This document shows, in pieces, positions 9,938-20,625 of a stretch of DNA of 64,000 nucleotides. The translations under genes were made by a program, and so were the position numbers. The notes under the pieces were generated by a model. The model was given only the letters and a program-made list of their open reading frames with translations, made no database searches and was not told where the DNA came from. The stretch is from Bilabrum cf. latius (lineage: Eukaryota; Bigyra: Bicosoecida; Bigyra; Bicosoecida). The DNA is taken from the NCBI GenBank assembly GCA_965178125.1, contig OZ237749.1:1136552-1200551 (forward strand), read 5' to 3'. Positions within the stretch are counted from its first letter, which is position 1. Each line of letters begins with the position of its first letter.

Positions 9938-12900
9938 TTAGAGCTCGCCCTCCTCCGCGGGCTCTTGGCCACTCCTAGGAGTAGATCCGTTCGGTGCAGC
10001 CCTCTCCCCCTCCTCCTCCCCCTCCTCCCCCACCCCCTCCTCCACCCTGCCCCTCTTGCTCGCGGGTGCCTCGCCACCCTCCCCAACCTTGTCCTCGCCC
10101 TGCTCCGAGGGGCGGGACCGCTTGGACCCCACGTCCTCCCCATCCGCACCCGCACCCGCACCCGCACCCGCACCCGCACCCGCACCCGCACCCTTGGCAG
10201 CTGCCTCGGCTTCTCTTCTGGCGCGCTCCTTGGCAGCCCGACGGGCCTCTGCACGCGCCCTCAGCTCGCCCATGTGCGCGTCAAACACCGCCCGCCTGTC
10301 GGCCAGGTCCAGGTCTCGGTAGGCAGACCGCTTCCGCAGCCTCTCCTGCGCCTGCTCCCAGGTGACGTCCACGTGATCGCTGCGGTAGTAGTAGTCGATG
10401 AGTAAGTCCCGGAAGCGCTCTCTCCGTCGCTGCACGCGCGCCGCATGCTTCTCTCGCTCCTCCATCGACCGGCGGGCGATGTCCAGGAAGCCCTGCAGCA
10501 CCCGGCGAGGTTCGTGCTTCCACATGGCGCGCACTGCCTCCAGCTCTCTCGACCCCTTTGTCTTGCCGGCTGTGGCCGCGCTCTCGCTCTGTTTGCTGTC
10601 GTCATCCTCGCTAGACGCTTTCTCGCTGCTGACTACCCCCAGCGCGTGCAACCATGCAGTGCACCCGGTGCTGAGGGCCCCCGCCGCAGCTGCTTCCTGC
10701 CCAGCACCCTTGCCACCACTGCTGCCATCACCACCGGCACCTGCCTCTCCATCGCTCGCGTCCACGTCCCCTGCCGCTGCTGCAGCCCCTGCTGCTTCCC
10801 CTCCGTTCCCCGCTGCAGCCATCAGAGCCTTGCACGCGTCCAGCACGCCCTGCTCCACCGGTTGCTCGCTCCTGGCGTGCAGGGCCTCCACCGCCGCCGC
10901 CACTTCATCTACTCGTCGCACGGCCTATCGACCCGCGTGCGACCACAGCGCCTCTGGATCCAGCCCGCCGAACTGCCTGGAGATGAGGGACTCCTCCCCC
11001 GCCTCTCTGCCTGCATCCAGGGCACTCACCAGTGCGACCACTGCCTGACGAGTGGACTCGGTACACTCGGCATCCAAAGGGGTCCTCGCCTCGGGCTCCC
11101 ATGGAGCAGCGATCCCGAGCACGGGGTGCTGGGCCGCAGGGGGGGCACGGCTCTCTGCGCCCGACGGGCCGTCTGTTCCCGTGCCCGCCCCTTCCCCTTC
11201 CCCTGACTTGCTCTCCTGCCCTCCTGCGGCCTCTCGCACCCAAGCATCCACCACCCCCCACGAGTCCCTCGCCAGCGCATGTCCCCGCGCGGCCAGTCGG
11301 TCCATGGCCCGGAGGAGAGCTGCCCGCGCCCCCGCTACCGCCTGCATGCGCCCCTCCCTCTCCTCCGCCCTCCGGCGCTCCTCTGCCGCATCCAGCGCCA
11401 GCACGTGTTCCTTAAAGATGTCCAGCCGGTCCTTCTTGGGCAGCGCCTCGTAGGCAGGCAGCCCCGCGAGCTTCTCCTTGGTCTCCCGCCACGTGCTGCT
11501 CGTGCCCACGTCGGGGCGGGAGCGGAGAAGGTCCAAAAAGGCCTCGCGGGCGGCCTGGTAGGCCTTCCTGTCGGCTTCCTCCCGCCTCAGCTTGGCCTGC
11601 CGCAGCCAGACCCCCAGCTCGTCCACGCGATCCGCGTCCGAGAGCCCCGTCCCGTCCACCAGTGCCTCCCACGCGGCGTGCCCCTCCAGCGCATTGCGGG
11701 CGTCTTCCAGCCCCATCTCGGCGGTCACCAGCTTGCCTCCGTCCAGAGCCTCAGAGAATGCCTTCCTGGCTGCATCCGCGCGGTCCCTCTGTTGTTCCCT
11801 GCGCTGCCTCCTCTTCCTCGCCTTCCACCCCTCGAAGGCCTGCTTGCGGGCCCCGCGGGAGGGCATCTTCGAGAAGCGCGGGTCCGAGCTGAGCCCGCCC
11901 GCCACTTCCTTCCACTCGGCCTGCGGATCGATCCCGTGCTCGTCCAACATGGCCATGAAGGCCTCCTGGGGGGTCCTGGGGGGGCCGCTGGATGCGCCTG
12001 CCGACTGGCCAGAGCCTCGCGAGGGACCAGACGAAGATGCTGAAGATGCTGATGACGATGACGATGACGACGATTTCTGCGACGGCGGTGCAGGTGCATC
12101 GGCTGACGCAGCAGGTGCAGCTGCAGGTGCGGGTGCAGGTGCTACTGACTTGCTCCCGCTCGCCTCCGGGGCCGGCCTCCCCTGCTCATCGAAGGCGCGC
12201 CCCGCTTTGACCATGGCAGCCACTGCCGCTGCATCCGCCCCGCCGGCAATCGTGCGGAGGGCCTTTCTGTGCGTGGCCAGCGCGGCGGGCTCCTCCCACT
12301 GCGTGGCCTGGGTCTGTGCGTTGAAGTAGTAGGGCTTGCCCCCTGGCTGGGGCTGCTCGATCCAGTGGCACCGAGGGAGGGCCCGCTCGGCTGCAGTCAT
12401 GAGCTCCTCTGGCTTCAGGTAGGTGGTGCTCTGGTCCGAGGCTCTGAAGTAGTATACGCGCCCATCCGCCTGCTTGACCTCCTGCCACGAAGCAGAGGAG
12501 GAGGAGGCGGCCGCACCTGAGGAGGACGAGGCTGCTGCAGAGGGCCGCGTCTGATGCTGCACTGAAGCAGCCACAGGCTGCACAGATGGGGCGCTGGGGC
12601 CCCACCGCCCGCCCGCTGCAGTGTGACCATGATGGGCCGCGCCCTGGGGCACGGCGTATCCCGATGCGTATCCTCGCTGCTATGGAAGCCCAAACTAACT
12701 TCTCTAGGCGTACCCAACCGGCTGCCCGCCGGGTCCTATGCCTGCATGAGTAAACTACTGGCCAAATCCCCCAGACATTGGTCTAACACCCGGTTGCTGC
12801 TGCTGCAAGTGCTGATGAGGCTGTTGCTGGCCTCCAACACCGATAGTAACACCCGCTACCGGCAACCCTGCCCCCGACGGCTATCCACCTGAGCCAGCAC

Positions 12901-13056
12901 CAGCCTGCGATACCGCAAACTACCGCAAACAAGCATGATAAATAAGGACATTATCGAAAACGTGGGCAACCAGAGGCTGCAATCTCGGCTTACCCCATTT
13001 CCGCGCGTCATCCATGCTGGCAGCGTAGCACCTCTTCCTCGACCTCGACCAGCCAT
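9938..13056 (-). CDS. PRP40: Pre-mRNA-processing factor PRP40 (WW and FF domains)
   Basis: Exon 1 (13056-12994) encodes MAGRGRGRGATLPAWMTRGNG. After an 89-nt intron, exon 2 (12904-9938) runs to TAA; total 1009 aa. The N-terminus is Gly/Gln/Pro-rich, and five of its glutamines are TAG. Two WW domains lie near residues 160-187 (SWQEVKQADGRVYYFR) and 198-230 (HWIEQPQPGGKPYYFNAQT). Several helical FF domains follow (first near PRTPQEAFMAMLDEHGI). A sixth TAG-coded Gln at about 10922 joins the last FF segments. PRP40 bridges U1 snRNP and the branch-site factors in early spliceosomes. The C-terminus has an AG-dipeptide run coded by a CCCGCA-type repeat near 10141-10190 and a Lys/Glu-rich tail. Confidence 0.92.
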
Positions 13057-13236
13057 TTATAAAATCGAATACACAAGCACGAGCAAGAATTTACCCACAC
13101 AGGGGAAGTAGTGCCGATATAAGGTACCTGTCTACAATCTTGGCGCCGCGCGAATATTCGGAGCCGTATCGTGAGCAGGTTCCGCTATCGAGGACACGTC
13201 GACAGAAATTCAGCGCGCCGTGCAGTATTAATTGCA

Positions 13237-14058
13237 ATGTTCACAGGGATAGTGGAAGAGATGGGCACTGTAATTTCTATGGAGGAGCGCGATGATCTGC
13301 TTCTTTGGGATAATACGAAGGGGAAAGGATGGGTTTTACGAGTAGAGGCCGGAAAGACTCTAGAAGGATGCACAATCGGATGCAGTATTGCCGTCAATGG
13401 GACCTGCTTGACCGTGACTTCGTTCGATGGCACGTCATTCACCTTTGGTGTAGCTCCAGAGACTCTGAAGCGAACAAATATTTCTGATTTGAAGAAAGGC
13501 GATAAAGTTAATCTTGAGCGCTCGGCCAAACTCGGGGATCCAGTTGGTGGACACAACGTGCAAGGTCATGTCGATGAATGCGGCAGAATTCTTTCAAAAA
13601 CGAAGGATAAGGACAGCCTATGGATCAAGGTTGAAGCGAGCTGGGAATTGGTTCGGCTCATGGTGCCCAAAGGCTACATTGCCTGCGATGGCACAAGTTT
13701 GACGGTAGTGGACGTGCATCTGGGCTCTCAGGACGGCAATGAGCCGAGCTGGTTCTCATTTATGCTAATTGAGCATACTCAGAAGGCAGTTGTGATCCCA
13801 TCACGGCCGGTGGGTGGCAAGGTGAATCTAGAGGCAGACATCGTAGGCAAGCATATCGTGCGGGCCCTGGACCAGAGAGAGGCCGCAGCTGGACCTGCCA
13901 GTAGGTCGGAGGGACAGCCCCGCAGTCAGCTCGGCATGAACGTCTATCAGGTTGCACTGGTGGGCTTCCTTGCGGGGGCGGTAGGTGGGGTGCTCGCGCT
14001 GGCGCTCGCTCAAAGCGCACGGGTTGGACACGGTGGAGCAGCACCCGCGCGTAAGTGA
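13237..14058 (+). CDS. RIB5: Riboflavin synthase with a C-terminal membrane segment
   Basis: Intronless, 273 aa, ATG 13237 to TGA 14056-14058. Two lumazine-binding repeats are present: repeat 1 starts MFTGIVEEMGTV and contains CSIAVNGTCLTV; repeat 2 contains GHNVQGHVDECG and CDGTSLTVVDV. The enzyme dismutates 6,7-dimethyl-8-ribityllumazine to riboflavin, so this organism makes its own vitamin B2. Unlike the usual soluble enzyme (about 200-240 aa), a tail after residue 230 has a hydrophobic helix (VALVGFLAGAVGGVLALALA) followed by basic residues, which looks like a tail anchor. The first 600 nt are clearly more AT-rich in codon use than the tail and neighbours. Confidence 0.93.
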   Translation: MFTGIVEEMGTVISMEERDDLLLWDNTKGKGWVLRVEAGKTLEGCTIGCSIAVNGTCLTVTSFDGTSFTFGVAPETLKRTNISDLKKGDKVNLERSAKLGDPVGGHNVQGHVDECGRILSKTKDKDSLWIKVEASWELVRLMVPKGYIACDGTSLTVVDVHLGSQDGNEPSWFSFMLIEHTQKAVVIPSRPVGGKVNLEADIVGKHIVRALDQREAAAGPASRSEGQPRSQLGMNVYQVALVGFLAGAVGGVLALALAQSARVGHGGAAPARK

Positions 14059-14150
14059 AGTACTCATAGATCTTCAATTTGCCCTCTACTCGTTTACCAA
14101 ACAGTATTTATCGCTTGAACACATGGACCTGATTGGGCTTAATCTACCAG

Positions 14151-14240
14151 CCTCGGAGGGTGCTCCTCGCCACGTCAGGGTGCACTGCATGCAGAGTCAG
14201 CCTCGGAGGGCCCTCCTCGCCACGTCAGGGTGCACTGCAT
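14151..14240. repeat. 50-bp direct duplication spanning a stop codon
   Basis: A block starting CCTCGGAGGG at 14151 recurs at 14201 with only a few changes over 40 bp. The right copy encodes the C-terminus of the C2-WW-PDZ protein (minus strand); its TGA (14197-14199) falls at the junction, so the left copy is 3' flank. Confidence 0.85.
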
Positions 14241-16273
14241 ACGGGTCTTCAAAGGTGAGCAGCACCGGCCGCCCGGCGCCGATGAGCGCCGCGGTGGTCG
14301 AGTCGAGGTCCCACCGCAGAGTGGTGCCTCCGTTGATCTCCACCAGGTGGTGGCCCATCTGGATGCGGCCCTTGCTCAGCCGCGCGATCATGCCGTGGGG
14401 GTCCACGGACTTGATCACCGCCCCCATGTTGCTGCCTGAGTTCCTCCTCCCTGAAGGCACCCGCCTGGACATGGCAGTGCGGTCCAGCCCCTCCTTGCGC
14501 CCGCTCCAGTTCACGTCCAGGTGCAGACCCAGGGGGCCCCCTTCGTGCACATCCACCTTGTAGAACCGCTCCGTGGGCAGCTGCCACGCAGACGATCGCA
14601 GCGCGTGGTTCAAGAAATACACCCGGCCAGAAGCGTCTACCGCTCGCTCCCAGGTCGGGGGCAGGGGCACTGCTGGAGACGCGGCAACTGGCGCGGGGAC
14701 GGGGGCGGGGGTGGGGGTGGGCCTGCCAAAGCCCCCAGTCGCACCCGCCCCCGCGCCCGCGCCCATCATCATCCCAGGCCCTACCCCGAACGTGGGCCTC
14801 CCTCCCCCCACCCCGCCAGGCCCCCCGCCGTAGTAACCGCCCCCTGACCCAGCTGGGGGGACCCCCGCCCCCGCCCGCACCGGCTCCATGCGGGCCCCAT
14901 ACGCCGCCGCCCCTCGAGCCACGGGTGACGGAGGGCCCGACCCAGCGAACACAGCCGCCCCGCGTGCTGCTGCTGCTGCGGCTGCCGCCCCACCCCCGGC
15001 CCCGTACCCGAAGCCCATGGCACTCCTCCCCGCCGCCCCTATGGGAGAGGCGAACGGGCCCCCAGCACCCCCGCCCGCAGCAGAGGCACCCCCTCGCGCC
15101 ACAGGGCTCACACCGCCCCGAGGTCCAGGCCCGAAGGCCCCCACCGGTGAGGCCATGCCAGAGGCGCTCGCTCGCGCAGCGTGTGAGGCGGCAGCGGGGG
15201 GCCCTCCTGCAGCGGTGCGGTACCGGATCGAGTCCGCGGGGAGGCGCGCATGCTGGTGCCATAGTGTTGCGTCCTTGATAGAAGTTCCGTGCCTCACCCC
15301 CGAGGTCATCTGCACGTAGTAGGGCACGTCCCGGGCCTCCACCGAGACGGTGACGGCACGGCCCTAGGTGGCAGGGCTGCCCACTCCCGACTCTGTGGTG
15401 AACGGGTAGGTGCCTCGGATGGCCCGCTTGCCGTCATCCCTGCCTCCGTCCCCTGCTTTTCCAGCGGCCATTTCCCTCAGCGGCACTCGGGCCATCCCTA
15501 GGTCACTCCCCTCCCGTGGCGAGTGTAGCCAGACGATCACTTCGGCTTCGTCCAGCGCCGCCGGCGGGTCCTCCCCCGCTTCGGTACGGCGCATCATCAT
15601 CCATTCGCGCCACACCCGGAAAGAATCGCTGGTCACGACGCCCGCCGGCAGACTTGTTCGCGACACAGACCCCAGGCTATCTTTGCCTGAGAGTCGCAGG
15701 CCGTAGTCGAGTCGGAGCTGCAAGCTAGGATCCACGCCCTGCAGGGCCATGCGCAGCACTTGTAGCTCCACCCGGGTAACGTGCACGATGCGAGCCATGA
15801 AACTGATGCGACCGTGCACAAAGTCGCCGTCCCTGAGGTCGAGAACATGGGCTTGGGGACCCGTGCACAGAGACCTCAGGTCTACCTTGCACTTCCCAAT
15901 AAACGTGTTAGAAGTCCAGCTATTCTTATCGTATACGCTCAGTTTAAGAACTTTTCTCTTCAGCTACGACGCGTACTTGGTGCTATACTCGAACTCGAAC
16001 TCAGAAGACCAAGCTGGATTCTATGTGTTAGGTCTAGCATCCGTCTGCTTTTCGTAGTACCCATCGAAATCTACCTGCAAATGCATAGGTTGGGAGCTAC
16101 AAGCACCTACGGTCTCGCCTCAGTTCACAGCACAGCGATACGAATGCAAGCCACCTTCTGTCACATACCTTTACGAATGGATCCAGCTTCTCTGCCGCCC
16201 CAGACCCAGTAGTGGACAGATTAAATGCAGTGAGCTGATACAATTTGACGCGAAGCTTGGTTGTGCTGGACAT
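14197..16273 (-). CDS. C2-WW-PDZ domain protein
   Basis: Exons 16273-16169 and 16074-14197 (intron 94 nt) encode 660 aa ending in TGA. Residues about 1-140 form a C2 domain: MSSTTKLRVKLYQLTAFNL, LDPFVKVDF, NTQNPAWSSEFEF, LSVYDKNSWTSNTFIGK. The Gln of NTQNPAW is a TAG at a spot where C2 domains have T.NP.W. Two more TAG codons lie downstream. A Gly/Ala-rich disordered stretch precedes a WW domain (LPPTWERAVDASGRVYFLNH) and a C-terminal PDZ-like fold (GGPLGLHLDV ... GAVIKSVDPHGMIARLSKG). It is likely a membrane- or Ca2+-responsive scaffold. I know no family with this exact order. Confidence 0.85.
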
Positions 16274-16511
16274 CCTAGTGGTGGGGCTTCGGACTGAGGG
16301 GTGGCGGGCGCGACCACCTCCAAGGTAAGCTCCGAGTCCGACGGATGGATCCTGGCATGCTGGTGCCAGTGGTGGTGGGTGGTGCCAAAACAGTGGGGAA
16401 TACCAGCACTGCCTTCAGATACAAGGTGTAAACGGGACCAGCACGCGCTCGCGTTCTACGAAAGATTCTCTTTCTTTGTTTTTCTTCAATGCAAGAGGTC
16501 ACTCACCACGC

Positions 16512-18173
16512 TCAGCTGGACCGCGACTTCTTGGCCGCGCCGCCCTCATCGTCCATGCTCAGCTTGCGCTTCTTGCTCTTCTTGGCCGACTTCTCTTTCT
16601 TCTCCTTCTTCTCTTTCTTCTCCTTTTTGTCCTTCTTCGAGCTCTTCTTCGAGCTCTCTGGCGCGGCAGACGCGGACGGGGTCACGGCACTCGAGGACGA
16701 CGAGGCCGGTGTGGCGGGGGCTGCCGACGACGAGGACGAGGGCGTGCTGGGGGCCATGGCCGCCTGCCCATCTGCACCCTTGATCGCGGGCTGCGTGGCG
16801 TACCACTCGGCAGGGGTCTTGTCATTGGGCCTTCCGTGCTTGTCGAGCAGCCCCTGCTTGATGAGTCCCTTCTTCTTCTGCGCCACAGGGCCCATGCCCC
16901 ACCTGCGGGGATACGTGTCTCTCTCCATGATGACGCGCTTCACCTTGCACACCACGCCGTGGTCTACAGTGGCCATCACACTCGTGGTCATCTGCGCCAC
17001 TCCCACTGCCACCGCCTCGCCCTTGGTGGTCATGATCACGACCTCCTCGCCCACACCAATGTCGTCCGCGAACCGAAGCAGCCCGGGGATCATCAGCTTG
17101 GCGCCGTAGCACACAGCGTTGACGGCCGAGTCCTTCACCACCACCCGCTTGTACCCCGTCAGTAGCAGCTCCAGGGGCTTGATGACCCTCCGCAGGTAGG
17201 TCTCGTCCTTTTCCCTAGTCTCGACCCACTTGGCGTCAAGCACGTCGTGCATCGTCACCAGGTGCTTGGTCTCGTCCATTGCGCCCGACCGCACGCGCCT
17301 CAGCTCCTCCATGTGCCCTCCTGCCCCCGTGAGCATGCCCAGGTGCACGCACAGGGTACGGATGTAGGTGCCCGCCTCACAGCTGACCCAGAACACGCCC
17401 ATCTTGCGCTCGGGGTCGAACTCGATCAGCTTGCTCTTGTAGATGGTGCGCACGCGCAGCTGCCTCTTCACCGCAGCGATGACCGGAGGCCGCTGGAAGA
17501 GCGCCCCGGTGAGAGTCTCAATGGCCCTGGCCATGCGCTCCTGGCCGCCCTCGAGCTCCTTGTGCAGCCGCAGCACGGCCACGTACTCCTTGCCGGCCCC
17601 CTGCTGGGACTTGACCAGGCGGGTGGCGCGGTCGATGCACACAATCAAGCAGCCCGTCACCTTGGGGTCCAAGGTGCCGGAATGACCGGTCTTGTCAACT
17701 CGCAGGATGCGCTTGATCCAAGCAACCACCTCGTGGCTCGACGGGTTCGACGGCTTGTCGAGGTTGATCACACCCAGGTGCACGTACTCGTCCAGAGGGC
17801 GCTTCAGAGGAGAGCAGCCGCTCGGAATGGGAGTATAATGAGAGGTGCGCACATTCAACTCATCGTAACGCTTCAATAGCAGCGGCCAGTTCGCGGTATC
17901 CAGCTTCTTGCCGGGAGCCCCTGGCTTCACGACGAAGTCCCCAGCCAATTGTTGGTCTCCAATCATAGAAGCTGCGGCACTAGTGTTGCAAAATCAAGGT
18001 TTAGATGTGGTGGGACTGAAACGCAAACTGCTGCTGGGTTCTATCGCGTGTGCAAACTTGAAGTGCACAAGCAGGCTGCACGATTGGTTTCCTCCTGCTC
18101 TCAACATTAATCTCTACACCATCTTCGTCCCATACAACTGCTATTTATGCTAAATGTTCAGTTACTCACCCAT
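16512..18173 (-). CDS. CBF5: Dyskerin / CBF5, H/ACA RNP pseudouridine synthase
   Basis: The main exon (17971-16512) encodes a full TruB/PUA protein ending in TGA. A 4-nt first coding exon (18173-18170, ATGG) with a consensus donor GTGAGTAAC gives MASMIGDQQ; if wrong, ATG 17966 is the start. Signatures: [34 protein letters not shown], catalytic Asp103 in [11 protein letters not shown], and [17 protein letters not shown]. About 487 aa, with a nuclear-type Lys/Glu-rich tail. The enzyme pseudouridylates rRNA and snRNA and stabilises telomerase RNA. There is no TAG codon. Confidence 0.97.
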
Positions 18174-18338
18174 AATTCAGATAGTAGGCTGCTCCTTTCC
18201 AAAGAAATCGCTCTGTTGCAGCTCGTCGGCTGTGTTGTCTTGATTTGCGGAACTTCATCACCCTCGCGCGGCGTCCACCGCGGCGCCCTCGCAAGGTTCC
18301 GCTGCATTGGACGATCCCCACGTATTTCGTCAAGTACC

Positions 18339-20414
18339 ATGCCGAAGTTTTCGACAACGTTGAAGTGGAAGAAGGAGAAATTTACAAATTTTGAGGTCGA
18401 CACAGACGGAGGCTTGAAAAATCTTCAAGACTCTATCTAGGAGACTACTGGTGAGAGGCCCGTGGCTTTTGAACGGGCTTGGTGGCGGTGCTCGCACTAA
18501 ATTTCAGCCAATTTTTGATTCGGCGGTCGATGCAACGGGCGCTATAATGTTTCCTCTCCTACTCCTAGTGCGTCTTGTTGGACAACACTTCTTTGTGCAG
18601 GCGTTCCCGCCGCCAGGCAAAAGCTCACCTGCAAGGGCGGGTGGCGAGGCGTGCTCAAGGACGATGACACACTTAGGTCCGCAAGCTTGAAGAAGGGTAG
18701 TTTAGTGGTTCTACTTGGGACGGCTGAGCCAGGACTGAAGCGAGTCGCGGCACCGGTAAAGTTTGTGGAGGACGAGGTTGCCGGCGCGACCGATGGCGTT
18801 GTCGCGCTCCCGGCCGGCTTGGACAACATGGGGAACACTTGCTACATGAACAGTACCTTGCAATGCCTCCGTGCAATCCCCGAGCTCAGCGAAGTGCTGA
18901 AGTCTCTTGGGCGGGCTGAGGGGGCGGCAGTGCAGCGCGCCGCCAGACAGGCCGCCGTGCAATCGCTCCACGGGGCGGACCACCGGATCCTCGCTCCCTC
19001 CTTCGGCCGGCTGCTCGAGGCTATGGAGTCCAAGCAGGGAGACTCAGTTGCCCCCGCCGAGTTCCACGCCCTGCTGCGTGCTTGTTACCCTCAGTTCGGG
19101 GAGCGAGCGGGCGGTGGTGGCGGCAAGATGGCGGCTCTGATGGCCAAGGTGGGCGCGGGGGCATTCCAGCAGCAGGACAGCGAGGAGTTTCAGACTGCGC
19201 TGCTGAATGCGCTGGCAGAGGCCACAGTGGACAAGAAGCAGCCCCCGCACGTGCGCCAGCTGGCTCCCCCTGTTGCGGGCAGCCGGCCCAACGTGATCGA
19301 CACGTTGCTCGGGCTGCAGATGGAGGAGCGACTCGAGTGCATGGAGGCCCCGGAGGAAGAGCCCTCGGTGCGGCAGGAGCTTGCCCGGAGGGTGGTGTGC
19401 AACATCCAGGGGGGCGGGGGTTCCACGGTGCAGGTGAACTACATCAACGAGGGCATCAAGCTGGCCCTGGAGGGGGAGGTATCCAAGTAGTCACCCACCC
19501 TCGGCAGGGAGGCGGCGTACAGGCGGGTGCAGCGCATTGCAAGGCTGCCCAAGTACCTTTGTGTCCAGTTCATGCGCTTCTTTTGGAAGCGTGCGGGTTC
19601 CTCTGCTCCTTCCTCTGCGGCGGGGGGCGTGAAGACCAAGATCATGCGCAAGGTGACCTATCCGGCGGACAACCTGGACATGATGGACTACTGCACCCCC
19701 GCAGTGCGGGACGAGCTCAAGCGCAGGCGTGACGAGGCCAGGAAGGCCGAGGACGATGCCCTAGAGAAGCGGCGCAAGGAGATGGAAGGAAAGGCCAAGG
19801 GCGAGGGAGAGGGAGAGGGCGAGAAGGGAGTGGATGCCAAGGGCGGCGAGCGCGAGGACGGTGCTGCCGCGGGTGGTGCAGGGGATGGGCAGGCGGCCAT
19901 GGAGACGGGCAGCGCCGATGGGGACGGCATGGACGAGGATGAGCTGGCAGCAGCGATCGCGGCTAGTATGTCCGACATCGGTGTGGAGGCCGACGGCGGG
20001 GCCTCCAGTGGGTCTGCGCCCATGGACGGAGACGGTGAGGGAGCCGCGGAAGCAGTGGCTGAGCCCACTGATCTCGTGGGAGTGGGGCTGCCGGATGGAT
20101 TCCTGGGCATGTACGAGCTCTTCGCAATCGTGACACACGTGGGTCGCAGCGCGGACGGCGGCCACTACATGGGCTGGGTGAGGCAGGAGGGCAGCAAGGA
20201 CGGGTGGCTGCTCTTCAACGATGACGTGGTGGAGCAGTGCAAGACCGAGGACGTGCTGCTGCTGAGTGGCGGTGGGGACAGGGACATGGCCTATATGGTC
20301 TTCTACCGGGCCAAGGGGGGATCGGACTCCACTGAGGGGGCCAAGGGCGAGAGCAAGGGCGAGAGCAAGGGGGCCGCCACAGGCGGGGCCGCTGCTGCTG
20401 AGGCGGGCAAGTAA
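18339..20414 (+). CDS. USP14: Proteasome-associated deubiquitinase USP14/UBP6
   Basis: Exons 18339-18450 and 18601-20414 give 641 aa ending in TAA. Residues 1-75 are a ubiquitin-like domain (STTLKWKKEKFTNFEVDTD ... VPAARQKLTCKGG), which docks on the proteasome. Catalytic Cys118 lies in NMGNTCYMNS and His559 in GGHYMGWVRQ. The TAG at 19488-19490 (SKQSPTL) falls where I recall Gln in human USP14 (KQSPTL); a second TAG is at the end of exon 1. A 130-residue Gly/Glu/Ala-rich insertion contains DEDELAAAIAASMSD, a good ubiquitin-interacting motif that I do not recall in USP14. The enzyme trims ubiquitin at the 26S proteasome. Confidence 0.97.
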
Positions 20415-20625
20415 TTTAAAAGCGTTTGCGTAGGTGACTTGAATTCAAGTGTCATGGTTTCATTTCGGCACATCAAATCCTCCGATTCCCCTCGTCCACC
20501 CAGATCTCGGTAAATTCCGGCCACACGCTAGGCGGCTCCGCCCTGTAGGGGCACGGGTGTATGTCGAACATTGAAGTCGAAGCCGCTCGCCGACACATCA
20601 AAGCGTCCCATCATCAGACCTGGGA

